Shown: positions 11,018 to 22,192, counted from the stretch's first letter. The stretch is 64,000 nt of DNA from Mikania micrantha (GCA_009363875.1 CM018690.1:30858800-30922799), one strand, 5' to 3'. Program-made: numbers and translations. Notes: a model not told the origin generated them from the letters alone.

Positions 11018-12698
11018 TGTAACACCCCGACCGACGGCGGAATCATCGGGATGCCACGAGGGATGTGTAGATTGTTCAAAAGCTCATGGGCATCTAAATC
11101 AAATCATCACATATCATTTAATCAACCACAATAATTACACAAAAATCATGTTCATCATGAATCAAATACATCAAATACACAAAAGATTTAGTTAAACTAA
11201 CTAAACTCTAATCGCCAGAAATTTAGTTAATTAACTAAGTCCAAGAATCCTATATGATGATGATGTCCAAAATAGAAGAGATCATCCTCTTCATCCTACT
11301 TGTCTCCATCACCTGAAACATGTAAGAAATCAAGTGTCAACTACAAAAGTAGTTGGTGAGTAATCATAAGTTTTTATATTTAAAAATGTTTTAGTAAAAA
11401 TGAGTTTGAAAGTTTATGCTTAAAAGGGTTTTATAAAATGCTTTGTTTTAAAAACGAGTATAAAACTTATGATCTTCTTGAGAAAATCCATATGAATACA
11501 TGTATGAGATAATCCAACACACATCCATCAATTCAACAACCAAACACACACACAATCACATAACCACATAACCAAATCAATCATAGTCAATCACAAATAA
11601 TCATAATCAAATATAGATAATCAATCCACAAACTAATCAACCAATCTCATCAACCATATTCTCAAATAATGTTCGTGACTATACATGATCATTATGTAAT
11701 TAACATAAGTTAAATACATGATTCATGGAGTGGTAGCTAACCACGTGACAATACATGAAGCCAAAGCAAATAACCGAAGTCAAAGGCAATGCTTCACCGA
11801 TGTGGAAACCATCCACGTGACAATACACGATGTCAAAGCAATTAACCGAAGTTAAGAGCGATGATTCTCGGGATTTGTGACAATACTTGTAATCTTTGTT
11901 ATTGACCTAGGTCAATAACAATGTTTACATGGATATAAAATAATAAGAGATAATCCCATAATAATGATAATTTCAAATGTGAATATCATATTGATAAACA
12001 GGTATTAACCTTGTGTTATCAAAATAATATTTAATTTGGTATACATGTTTCACCTCCGGGTTTTAAAACCAAAAACAGTTTAAAGAAAGGGAGGTTATGA
12101 GAACTCACCTGAAGTCCTTAGAATCAGTGTCCTCGTATTATGCGCGCTCGCGTAGATAAACTCGAGATTAACTCAATTATCTGAAATTAAATTTATGTCC
12201 GTACTCATGAGTATACTTGTTCCATCACGATTGATTATTCACAAGTGTTTCTCTTTTAGTTAAATCATTAATGCTTCCTTAACTTAGTTTACTTATCCTA
12301 AGTTAAGATAACCTCTAAATCTTTATAAAGGTGTATCATCCGTTCATAGTTTAGCCTTGTTAGTTCCTAACTATGTTATCATGATCCACTCGTTATGATC
12401 TCATAGGTACCCATTTGCATGCATGTCCACTAGGTCGACCACCTTAGTTAATTTAATAGCACTTTGATTAAAGTTGCAATAAAAATCCAAGTTTAAGTTG
12501 GGTATAGCACAAGTTCAATACACATACAAATATCTAGTTTCTTAAAATTCAATTTAAAATAGAAAGGTGATGGGCTAGACTTCTCATGCATGCATGGATA
12601 CCTTATTACGTGTATATATACCACTACATATATATACAAGTGTAATCATGTTTCCTAATTACCCTTAATCAATTAATTTAAAGAACTTGAATTTAACA
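11018..12698 (-). repeat. Inverted LTR fragment flanking element 2
   Basis: Starts TGTAACACCCCGACC, the reverse complement of the 3' end of the element 2 LTR. About 1,130 bp (11018 to about 12150) is an imperfect inverted copy of about 14738-15870, including the splice-donor block (GAGAACTCACCT near 12101). After that, the sequence no longer matches. It is best read as a minus-strand LTR of a sister element into which element 2 inserted head to head. Confidence 0.7.
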
Positions 12699-13023
12699 TG
12701 TAACATCATTGTACTTTCAGTTGTCCGTACGTCCGTACATCCGTACGATTGTACTGTTACGACTGGAGATTTATTTATTATGAATGATTATGAAATTATT
12801 GATTGACATTACTAATATTATCACTGTTACTGGTATACATGATTATAATTTATTATACGCGTAAACCACGGGAAGTTTAGTTGTAATTCAACTAAACAGA
12901 CCCGTAGTGTTTATCGCGGTTACTTATCACTGATAATGATGGATTATTGGTCTGAGAATGGATTGAGATGGAATTGGGAGTTTGTTTGAGTCTGGTTACT
13001 AAACGTAGTCAAGGACCCATGGT

Positions 13024-13130
13024 CATGGTTTATCGAAATAGCGGTGGGACGGTGGCTAGGGCAGTTGCGACTGACCCTTACATATGCCCTATATATATGC
13101 ATATTTCGGTTTATCATGGATGTGTCAGTG
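13024..13130 (+). ncRNA. Structured motif copy A
   Basis: Core GGTGGGACGGTGGC (13042-13055), then hairpin CAGT-TGCG-ACTG, then CATATGCCCTATATATA. Outer arms pair CGAAATA (13034-13040) with TATTTCG (13102-13108), and GTCAGTG follows. This copy sits in U3, upstream of the TATA box, so it would be carried at the 3' end of the genomic RNA. The RNA identity is unknown to me; support comes from comparison with six other copies. Confidence 0.5.
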
Positions 13131-13785
13131 ACTAGGGTTTAGTGGGTTCTGGTTTGGGAAATGATAATATTAAAGTTATTAAATAATGAGAATTCATTTA
13201 CGCGATGTGAGGTTACGGATATCATTAAACGAGAATATTAATTCAGAAATATTAACTTAATAATGTATTCGCGTGGGTGACGATTCACACGAATATAATT
13301 ATTAAGAATAATATTCTGAAACAATATTCCATAAATCGTAAATCGAATCGGAATACGATACGAGCGTCGAATTCGCAAGGGTGACGATCTTTACGAATAC
13401 GTACGCGAGTAACGTGTTTCGACGAGATAAATTAAATAATATCTAACGATATTAAATTAATAAACGAAAACTTAAAATGTTTATTAGGAATCACAACCTA
13501 AACTGAAATGATTTAGTTTACCAAATAATTATTTAACACTAATGTAACGAAAGCGATTTATAACATAATTTATTTAAAACTTATTTAATTAAACAAAATT
13601 AATTTATTTAAAATGATTTAATCATTCAAATATGTTATCGTTAAAAACCAAGCATAACCGACCATTTATATGATTTTGAATAACCGACATCTTTTATTTT
13701 AAACCGTAAAATACGCGCGTTACGTTCCGGAAACGTAACGAAAACGCGAACCGAGCAACAAAAACGAACCCGAACTCACTCGGGG

Positions 13786-13793
13786 TATAAATA
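13786..13793 (+). promoter_or_regulatory. TATA box and upstream conserved box of element 2 LTR
   Basis: TATAAATA at 13786-13793. Immediately upstream (13745-13775) is ACGCGAACCGAGCAAC...ACGAACCCGAA, which recurs just upstream of the TATA region in three other LTRs (about 47478, 54110 and 59330). It looks like a shared core-promoter element. Confidence 0.65.
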
Positions 13794-14236
13794 CCCTTAA
13801 ATGAGTCATCTTCTTCATTTTCTCTCTTCCCACTCTCTCTCTAAAACCAAACCACCGGAACTTTCTCTCTCTAGAAACCCTAACCTTCTCTCTACCATAT
13901 CTCACTCATCTCTCAACGAAATCGAGCCATTCTTGAGCCTAGACGAAGGTATTGATCCCCTCTACACGGAAGTACAAAGGATCTGCTCTGAAAACGACTA
14001 AAACCGAGGTAAAATCGAGATCAAAGTAGCGATTTTTAGGGTTTTCTACAAACCCGACAAAAACCGAACTTTAACCGGTTCAAAACATCACTTTTTCGAC
14101 CCATACACCTTCTAAATGAGTTTACTCACCTAAACCCACTCAAAACGACTATATATACGACTATACCTCGAAATCATCTTCTCCCATGGCTGAAAACCCG
14201 TTCGGCGAATGGCCCATGAGTATGAGCCATTCGGCG

Positions 14237-14560
14237 AATGAGTGGAGAATGAGTGGAGTATGAGCTCATTCGGGAGAATGAGTGGAGTATGAGCTCATTC
14301 GGGAGAATGAGTGGAGTATGAGCTCATTCGGGAGAATGAGCTCATTCGGGAGAATGAGTGGAGTATGAGCTCATTCGGGAGAATGAGTGGAGTATGAGCT
14401 CATTCGGGAGAATGAGTGGAGTATGAGCTCATTCGGGAGAATGAGTGGAGTATGAGCTCATTCGGAGAATGACTCTCATTCGGGACTCATTCGGAGAATG
14501 ACTCTCATTCGGGACTCATTCGGAGAATGACTCTCATTCGGGACTCATTCGGGAGAATGA
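14237..14560 (+). repeat. 29-bp tandem array in element 2 LTR
   Basis: Units of 29 bp built on GAGAATGAGTGGAGTATGAG plus CTCATTCGG (about 14237-14475), then a second 29-bp variant built on GGAGAATGACTCTCATTCGG (about 14476-14560). Each unit contains a self-complementary core (ATGAGCTCAT or GAATGActcTCATTC). The array lies in the transcribed leader between the TATA box and the splice donor. Confidence 0.9.
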
Positions 14561-14787
14561 CTCATTCGGGTGAAAACTCATTAGCATGAGCCATTCTTAT
14601 GAAAATCACAAGAATGAGTCATTTTCACTACACCAACTCAATTAACAACTTAGATTTCAAAAAGAACAATCAAATAAGGGATCATAACTCTAGATAACAG
14701 TTAATCAAACACAGGACTGTGAATACAACATCAGTACGAAAACGGTGAGCGCGCATAATACGAGAACACAGATACTAAGGACTTTAG

Positions 14788-15579
14788 GTGAGTTCTCATA
14801 ACCTCCCTTACTTTAAACTGTTTTTGGTTTTAAAACCCGGAGGTGAAACATGTATACCAAATTAAATATTATTTTGATAACACAAGGTTAATACCTGTTT
14901 ATCAATATGATATTCACATTTGAAATTATCATTATTATGGGATTATCTCTTATTATTTTATATCCATGTAAACATTGTTATTGACCTAGGTCAATAACAA
15001 AGATTACAAGTATTGTCACAAATCCCGAGAATCATCGCTCTTAACTTCGGTTAATTGCTTTGACATCGTGTATTGTCACGTGGATGGTTTCCACATCTGT
15101 GAAGCATTGCCTTTGACTTCGGTTATCTGCTTTGGCTTCATGTATTGTCACGTGGTTAGCGACCACTCCATGAATCATGTATTTAACTTATGTTAATTAC
15201 ATAATGATCATGTATAGTCACGAACATTATTTGAGAATATGGTTGATGAGATTGGTTGATTAGTTTGTGGATTGATTATCTATATTTGATTATGATTATT
15301 TGTGATTGGCTATGATTGATTTGGTTATGTGGTTATGTGATTGTGTATGTGTTTGGCTGTTGAATTGATGGATGTGTGTTGGATTATCTCATACAGGTAT
15401 TCATATGGATTTTCTCAAGAAGATCATAAGTTTTATACTCGTTTTAAACAAAGCATTTTATAAAACCATTTTAAGCATAAACTTTCAAACTCATTTTACT
15501 AAAACATTTTTAATATAAAAACTTATGATTACTCACCAACTACTTTTGTAGTTGACACTTGATTTCTTACATGTTTCAG
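14788..15579 (+). other. Candidate intron in element 2 LTR
   Basis: Donor TTTAG/GTGAGT and acceptor TTACATGTTTCAG/GTGATG. ACTCACC at 15531-15537, 42 nt before the acceptor, is complementary to GGTGAGT at the donor. UNCG-loop hairpins (for example TTAAC-TTCG-GTTAA at 15041-15054) lie inside. Splicing is inferred, not shown. Confidence 0.5.
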
Positions 15580-15873
15580 GTGATGGAGACAAGTAGGAAT
15601 GAAGAGAGGATCTCTTCTATTTTGGACATCATCATATAGGATCTTGGACTTAGTTAATTAACTAAATTTCTGGCGATTAGAGTTTAGTTAGTTTAACTAA
15701 TTCTTTTGTGTAACTAATGTACTTGATTCATGATGAACATGATTTTTGTGTAATTATTTTGGTTGATTAAATGATATATGATGATTTGATTTAGATGCCC
15801 ACGAGCTTTTGAACAATCTACACATCCCTCGTGGCATCCCGATGATTCCGCCGTCGGTCGGGGTGTTACAGAT

Positions 15874-15886
15874 TGGTATCAGAGCC
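15874..15886 (+). other. Primer-binding site of element 2 (tRNA-iMet)
   Basis: TGGTATCAGAGCC, three bases after the LTR end, followed by TGGG. It fixes element 2 as plus strand. Confidence 0.92.
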
Positions 15887-16095
15887 TGGGTTATAGGGAA
15901 TTAGGTTACTAGAAATGGTTGACCTAGTCTATAGCCGTAGGATATACCCTAGTATGAATTAATTTCATACACTAGTTAGTATACTCAGGATTTCATGTTT
16001 ATGTGTTTATTACATGTTAACTGAACTTCTGATATACATCTGATTACATATGCTGCTTATTAATTTCTTGCTTACGTGTGCCCTAATGATTCGAT

Positions 16096-16216
16096 AAGGA
16101 CATGCACGTGGTGTATCGTAAAGGTGGTGGGACGTTGGCTAGGGCAGTTGCGACTGACCCTTACATATGCCCTATATATATACCATTTACGGTACATTGG
16201 GTGGATGTCAGTATTG
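16096..16216 (+). ncRNA. Structured motif copy B
   Basis: Outer arm GTATCGTAAAGGT (16113-16125) pairs with ACCATTTACGGTAC (16182-16195), with one bulged A and one U-G. The core GGTGGTGGGACGTTGGC, a UGCG-loop hairpin CAGT/ACTG and CATATGCCCTATATATA lie between. CAAGGACA-like sequence precedes the motif and GTCAGT follows it. Confidence 0.6.
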
Positions 16217-16317
16217 AAGAATGTGGGAACTACCCGTTTGGGAAATTACCTGCTTAGGAAATTAAATGCTTAGGAATTATCTGCTTTAGGAATTATTTGT
16301 TTGATCTATAAACTCCA

Positions 16318-16442
16318 GGCAAGGACACACTCGTGGTATACTACAAAGGTGGTGGGACGGTGGCTGGGGCAGTTGCGACTGACCCCTACATATGCCCTAT
16401 ACATATACCATTTGTAGTATATTGGGGGTCTGTCAGTGTCAG
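16318..16442 (+). ncRNA. Structured motif copy C
   Basis: The best-paired copy: TATACTACAAAGGT (16337-16350) against ACCATTTGTAGTATA (16407-16421) with one bulged A. Relative to B, the inner hairpin changes TAGGG/CCCTT to TGGGG/CCCCT, an A-U to G-C replacement. Confidence 0.65.
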
Positions 16443-17045
16443 GAACTTAGGATATTATTAGGAACTCCTGCGACGTTATGATTGATGGTTGGTGATGATA
16501 TGTTGGTTGAGATGTGTTGGATTGACATTTTGATGATCACATTGATGGACACTATTAAATTCACTTATGAACCATAATGATTGGACACGTAGGGTGCATA
16601 GGATTAATGAACGGTATGAGCGATTAGTGATGAAATATGGATTTGGGTGATGATATAGACACTTGGTGATAATATAAACGCATAGTGATGATACTAACAC
16701 TTAGTGATAGTATGAACACTTGATGAGGATGAACCATAGGGGGGATATGAACACTTAGTGACAATTAGAGCACTTAGTGATGATATGGACCCTTATTGAT
16801 GATTATGGACATTGAGAACAGCATGGAATTTAGTGAACTTAGACAATTAGGGGAACTCTAATGTCAGGTGAACTTAGACATTAGGTGAACTTAGAAATAT
16901 GTAAACCTACATGTCAGGTGAACTTAGACATTAGGCGAACCTAATTTTCCAAGGGAACTAAAGATCACTTCACTCAAAATTACCCTATCTTGGATAAGGT
17001 TTGTGAAGTGAGAATATGGTGAAATACATGATACACCCTAAACAC

Positions 17046-17170
17046 TAACAAGGGCATAATCGTGGGTGCAATGGAACGGTGGTGGGACGGTGTAGGGGAG
17101 ATTGCGATCTACCTCTGCATATGCCCTATATATAAGCTTGTTGCATTGCATTGGGAGGTTGTCAGTGTTA
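17046..17170 (+). ncRNA. Structured motif copy D
   Basis: GTGCAATGGAAC (17066-17077) pairs with GTTGCATTGCAT (17140-17151) with one mismatch and one wobble. The inner hairpin is AGAT-TGCG-ATCT instead of CAGT-TGCG-ACTG, so both sides of the stem changed and the loop stayed the same. Confidence 0.6.
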
Positions 17171-17405
17171 GTATAGGGTGAGGAATTTATAGGACTTAGG
17201 AATAGTTAGCTAACTAGTTATGACCAACTAATGACACTTAGAATAATACTAGGAAAATTTATAGGCATATGAGTTTAAATAACAGATAGACATAAATATA
17301 GTTCCTATATGTAATCCTAACTGTTTAAATGAACTCATCTGACCATTGTTTGTATAATTTACGTTTAAACGGTAGTAGTAACATGTTTCTAATTCCTTCA
17401 GAAAC

Positions 17406-20002
17406 ATGCCGCCTCGCCGTCACAACGAAGATGACTGAACAATGGTGAAGCTAACAGCGGTAATGCCAACTCCGGCATACAAGAGTTAGCCACTCTTTTT
17501 CTGGATTGGTGAGCCAACTGACTCAGGCTAACCAGAACATTAACCAGAATCGAGGTGGTGCAAACCAGACAACTTGCACGTTCAAACACTTCAATTCCTG
17601 CAATCCCCTGAAATTTACGGGTGCTGAATCAGCCACTGGTCTGCTGCAGTGGTTTGAGAGTATGGAGAACACCTTCATCAACAGCGAATGCCCTGAGAAT
17701 CTGAAAGTTCGCTATGCCACCAGTGTTTTCCAAAAGAGAGCACTGACTTGGTGGAATGGGGAAAAGCGAACTAGGGGAGTAGATGCTGCCTTAGCACTGA
17801 CATGGACAGAGGTCAAGACTCTGATGACCACTGAATTCTGTCCTAGAAGCGAAATGAGGAAGCTTGAGACTGAGTTCTGGAACTCAAGCAAGATAGCGGG
17901 AGAGAATGTCATCTACAATACTCAGTTTCATGAGTATAGTTTACTGGTGCCTCATATGGTGACACCCTTGGATAGGGCGATTGAGAAGTATATCGGCGGC
18001 TGCCGGTGCAGATTCAGGATACAGTCTGGGAGCAATCCCAAAACACTTGAGGCTGCAATCCGATTATCTGCAACTCTTACTGATAATCACGTGAGGAATG
18101 GAACTCTTACCCGGAAGGGGTATAAAGAAGACTGACACCAAGACTACTGCAAGGAAGTCAAGCTGAAGTCAAGTCTGAAGCTGCTAACTGTCAAAAGCAG
18201 CAAAGCAGCAGCAACAAGAAGAGAAAGAATAGGAACTTCATGGTAACTGTACCTGCTGCGAAGTCTGCGCAGCAATCATCAAACAATTCTGCTGCAAGAA
18301 GTTACACTGGGAATACTCCCCAATGTAATACTTGCAGGTATCATCACGCACCTAACTTGCCATGTCGCGTCTGCAACAACTGTGGCAAGTTTGGGCACTA
18401 TGCTAATGTTTGTAGGAGTGCATTGCAAGCACAAAGGATGCAACATGCACCGCTTGCACTGCCAGCTCCTCATGCTCAACCTATTCCGGCTGTACCCATT
18501 CGCCAGGTACCTCAAGCACAGGCAAGGGCTTGTTATGAATGTGGTGAAGTGGGTCACTTCAGGAATCAATGCCCAAAGTTGACCGGGAATAATCAAAGGG
18601 TGGCAAGAGGCCGGGCTTTTCAACTGAATGCTCCAGCTGCTCAAGCCAACCAGGATGTGGTCAACGGTACATTTCTGATCAACAACTCTTATGCATCTGT
18701 CTTATTTGATTCCGGTGCCGATAGGAGTTTCGTTTCAATTTCTATGATTTGAATGCTGCTTGGTTAGAACACGTACATACTTAGAGAAACCGTTCAATGT
18801 GGAAGTGGCTGACGGAAACACTATTGATATTGACACTATTATCGTTGGATGTACGGTGAACTTAAATGATCACGTTTTCCCAATTGATCTCATACCTATG
18901 CATCTTGGTAGCTTCGATGTTATCATAGGCATGGATTGGTTAGCCACCCACAGAGCGGAGATTGTTTGTCATGAGAAATATATTCGTATTCCTTTACCTT
19001 CGGGGTGAAACTTTGAGAATATTTGGAGAAACTGCTAGTAAAGGTCTTAAGCTGATGTCTTGCACTAAAGCACACAAGTACCTTAGGAAGAAATGTATAG
19101 CCTTCTTAGCACACATTGTGGAGAAGAAAGAGAAAGAAAAGAGAATTGAAGATGTTCCGGTGATACGAGATTTTCCCAGAAGTTTTTCCAGACGATTTAC
19201 CGGGTCTTCCACCAGAACGTCAAGTTGAGTTCCGGATCGACTTAGTACCTGGTGCGAACCCAGTCGCCAAAGCTCCTTATAGACTTGCGCCTTCGGAGTT
19301 GCAAGAATTGGCGAGTCAGCTACAAGAACTTACCGATAAAGGATTTATTCGCCGAGCCATTCGCCATGGGGTGCACCGGTCTTGTTTGTCAAGAAAAGGA
19401 CGGGTCATTCCGAATGTGCATCGATTACCGCGAATTGAACAAACTCACAATTAAGAATCGATATCCACTGCCGCGCATTGATGATCTCTTCGATCAGCTC
19501 AGGGATCGGCATGGTTTTCAAAGATCGATCTTAGGTCGGGGTATCATCAACTTCGCGTACATGATGATGATATTCCCAAGACAGCTTTTAGAACAAGATA
19601 TGGCCACTATGAATTTCTGGTAATGCCTTTCGGCCTTACAAATGCACCTGCGGTTTCATGGACCTCATGAACCGTGTTTGCAGGCCATACTTGGATAAAT
19701 TTGTGATTGTATTCATTGATGATATTCTGATCTACTCAAAGACTAAAGAAGAACACGAGAAACACCTTAAGTTGGTTTTGGAGATCCTAAGAGAGGAGCG
19801 ACTGTATGCCAATTCTCTAAATGTGAATTTTGGCTTAAGGAAGTTCAATTCTGGGACACATAGTCAACGAATACGGTGTTCACGTGGATCCTGCAAGATT
19901 GATGCTGTAAGAATTGGATTACAACAGAAGACACGACGAGATTCGATCGTTTCCTTGGACTTGCCGGTTACTATCGGCGGTTTATATCGAACTTTCTCCA
20001 GA
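17406..20002 (+). pseudogene. Element 2 gag-pol, decayed and cut by the gap
   Basis: The gag begins MPPRRHNEDD and meets an in-frame TGA after ten codons. Gag similarity resumes from 17506 (LLQWFESMENTF, KRALTWWN, EFCPRSEM), then zinc knuckles CNNCGKFGHYANVC and CYECGEVGHFRNQC (18375-18575), protease DSGADRSFVS (about 18710), and reverse transcriptase pieces (DGSFRMCIDYRELNKLTIKN near 19400, FIDDILIYS near 19720) in shifting frames. At least five frame changes separate the pieces. It resembles element 1 closely in Gag and RT, so it is the same broad clade. RNase H, integrase and the 3' LTR are not visible because the scaffold gap intervenes. Confidence 0.9.
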
Positions 20003-20102
20003 NNNNNNNNNNNNNNNNNNNNNNNNNNNNNNNNNNNNNNNNNNNNNNNNNNNNNNNNNNNNNNNNNNNNNNNNNNNNNNNNNNNNNNNNNNNNNNNNNN
20101 NN
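20003..20102. other. Assembly gap of 100 N
   Basis: Exactly 100 N, the conventional length for a gap of unknown size. Sequence on the two sides belongs to different elements, so distances across it are meaningless. Confidence 0.98.
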
Positions 20103-20680
20103 TCAACAAGGGGATGACGTGATGCTTTCACACATCACACTGCAAATTTCAAACTGTAAGCACAAACGTTTTATTTATTCAATTGATTTTGTTACAAATT
20201 TTGTTACAAACATTTGTGCTACACTACATTATATTCTATATGTTTTATGTGCTACATTACATAGGTTACATGTTATGGTAGTACATACATGATTGGTACA
20301 CACATTATATTCTATATGTTTTATGTGCTACATTACATAGGTTACATGTTATGGTAGTACATACATGATTGGTACACACATTTTACTATGTGCGGGGTTG
20401 CATAGTACAAACAGTTTCAGACACTCACTATGTGTGAGGTTACACAACACAGTATGATCAAACACAAACAGTCACAGTTAGGTGAACTAACTAGTGACAC
20501 GCACAAAACAGTTACATGGGAAGATCACAATTGAGTTGTGATGTTGCTAGTAATAGACTTTGTGTGTGAGTACACACAAGCACATAGAATGATCAAATCA
20601 CACTAACACGTACGATTTAAACTCGTAAGTAGTTTCCTAACTACTCTTAGCACTTACTAATTTTCGGGACGAAAATTTCT
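20103..20680 (+). other. 3' untranslated tail of element 3
   Basis: Non-coding sequence leading to the PPT of element 3. It contains a 76-bp tandem duplication and the conserved pre-PPT hairpin AATTTTCGGGACGAAAATT (20660-20678). A near-copy of the PPT context (TCAACAAGGGGATGACGTG) occurs at 20103 just after the gap. Confidence 0.6.
20225..20380. repeat. 76-bp direct tandem duplication
   Basis: CATTATATTCTATATG recurs at 20227 and 20303, and the two units are almost identical throughout. Confidence 0.9.
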
Positions 20681-20696
20681 TCAACAAGGGATGATG
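20681..20696 (+). other. Polypurine tract of element 3
   Basis: TCAACAAGGGATGATG directly before the LTR start TGTGACAATCC, with the TTTCGGGACGAAAA hairpin a few bases upstream. Confidence 0.75.
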
Positions 20697-20749
20697 TGTG
20701 ACAATCCGACTTTTCACACTAACCTTGTTAACGGAAGTTGGTGCTATCA

Positions 20750-21130
20750 CAGGCCCAACAAGGTCAATCAAGGCCAATAAGACCAATGAAGGTCAACAGG
20801 CCCAACAAGGCCAATCAAAGCCCAATAATACCAATGAAGGCCTAACAAAATCAAGGAAGGCCCGGTAAGGCCCAATGGAGTCTATGAGGGTCCAATAAGA
20901 TTAATTTAGGCCCAGTAAAGCCAAAGAAGATCCAGTGAAGTCAAGGAAGACCCAACAAGACAAATCAGTTCCAATTAAGCCTATGAAGGCCCAACAGAAC
21001 TAAGTTAGGCCCAACAGGGGCAAATGAGGCCCAATGTAATCAAATTAAGGCCCAATAAGGCCCAGGGAGGCCCAAGGAAATCTAGGAAGGCCCAGTAAAG
21101 TTTAGATAGGCCCAATGGTAATTAAGAAGC
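20750..21130 (+). repeat. Sense-strand GGCCCAA array in element 3 LTR
   Basis: Roughly 25 degenerate units of GGCCCAAyAAGG/CCAATGAAGG, all in one orientation. GGCCCA is also the plant site II motif (TGGGCC) bound by TCP factors, so a promoter role is possible. Confidence 0.8.
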
Positions 21131-22192
21131 CCAATTGAACAAATTTAATCTAGCAATGAGTTAAATGACTCAATTAATGAAAATTCGGAATTTTCGGTTT
21201 AACTTTGTTAACCGAAATGTTAAGTTATTGATCTAGAATGATTTCTAAGGGTTGAATTAAGTGAAATAAGTCTAAAATACTTAGATAATAGGATTTAATT
21301 TGTATATGATTAGAAGGATCAATTTTGACTTTCTTAAAGTCAAAATTCGGAATAAAAGTGGTGAATAATTGCAATTAAACCCGAAATCAATCACAAATTG
21401 AGTTGTAACTGATCATTTACCCTCTTAATCATCATATTGATGATTATCATTAACGATTAGCGGTTACAAGAGCAAATAATGTCGAATTGGTTTCCAAGGG
21501 GCACAAAAAGTTGAAACCGTAGCCCTATATACCTAAAACCCCAACATTCGACCAAATTTCGCAACATTGAACTCTCAGAACTCTTATTCGGCATCTTTAG
21601 GGTCTACATCATTCATCAATTCGATCTTATAAGCAGCGGGAGGAAGGATTCGATCGGGTATAGGCCGAACCTAGGGCTTGAAAGTGAACTACAAGAATTC
21701 GGTATCAAAACAGGTAAGCTATCATTCCTGTACACTCTAAAACTTCCGAATAAGCATAAACCTATATCAATTTTAGGTTCCAACAACGAATTGATAGAAC
21801 TCGATTGCTAGGGTTCTTAGCAAAGTCGGTTTTGGGGGTTTTCTATCAAATGAGTTTAGAAACGAAATTAAATAGTTCTATTAGTTTCAGAAGGATCCGA
21901 TTGAGGTTAATCCTATGTTAATTATATCAAAGTTCAACGAATTAGGAGGTTTCGATTCTAGGGTTCATAAGATGAAAATGAATTTGGGATTTTTACTTAT
22001 AGTGGTTATAATAATCGAATTAATCATGTAGGCAGGGTCGAAATGTTTATGTTAATGAAAACCCAATGGTTTTAGGCTGGATCGAATTCGAATCAAGGTT
22101 TAATTTGAGTGTGTATGCTTCGGCTACAATGGAAAAGGGGGGAACCGACTCATCATGGTTAAAGATTTAATTCTCAGATAGTTAACGCGAAA

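Larger units (their letters stand above)
12699..15870 (+). repeat. Element 2 5' LTR
   Basis: About 3.17 kb, from a TGTAACATC start (inferred by analogy with the solo LTRs) to GGGGTGTTACA, followed by the PBS. It contains one copy of the structured motif (13024-13130), a TATA box (13786-13793), a pyrimidine-rich leader, a 29-bp tandem array (about 14237-14560), a candidate donor TTTAG/GTGAGTTC (intron from 14788) and an acceptor ATGTTTCAG/GTGATG (intron end 15579). The 3' end is firm; the 5' end is less certain because no TSD can be checked. Confidence 0.75.
15887..17405 (+). other. Element 2 long leader with three structured motifs
   Basis: About 1.5 kb between PBS and gag without a convincing ORF. 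It holds structured motif copies B, C and D and short degenerate repeats such as CACTTAGTGATGATAT (16670-16800) and AGGTGAACTTAGACATTAG (16860-16950). A leader of this size rich in repeats could carry packaging or dimerisation signals (inference). Confidence 0.6.

Noticed and set aside
13720..14001. Short ORFs around the element 2 LTR promoter
   Set aside because: They overlap the TATA box and CT-rich leader; equivalent ORFs are not kept in sister LTRs.
16096..17170. Hammerhead, twister or HDV-like ribozyme identity for the structured motif
   Set aside because: No CUGAUGA...GAAA hammerhead core, and I could not fit twister or HDV consensus by eye. Left as an unidentified RNA.
20103..20125. 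A second LTR boundary just after the gap (TCAACAAGGGGATGACGTG)
   Set aside because: It resembles the PPT context at 20681, but no TGTGACA start follows; more likely a duplicated piece of the 3' tail.
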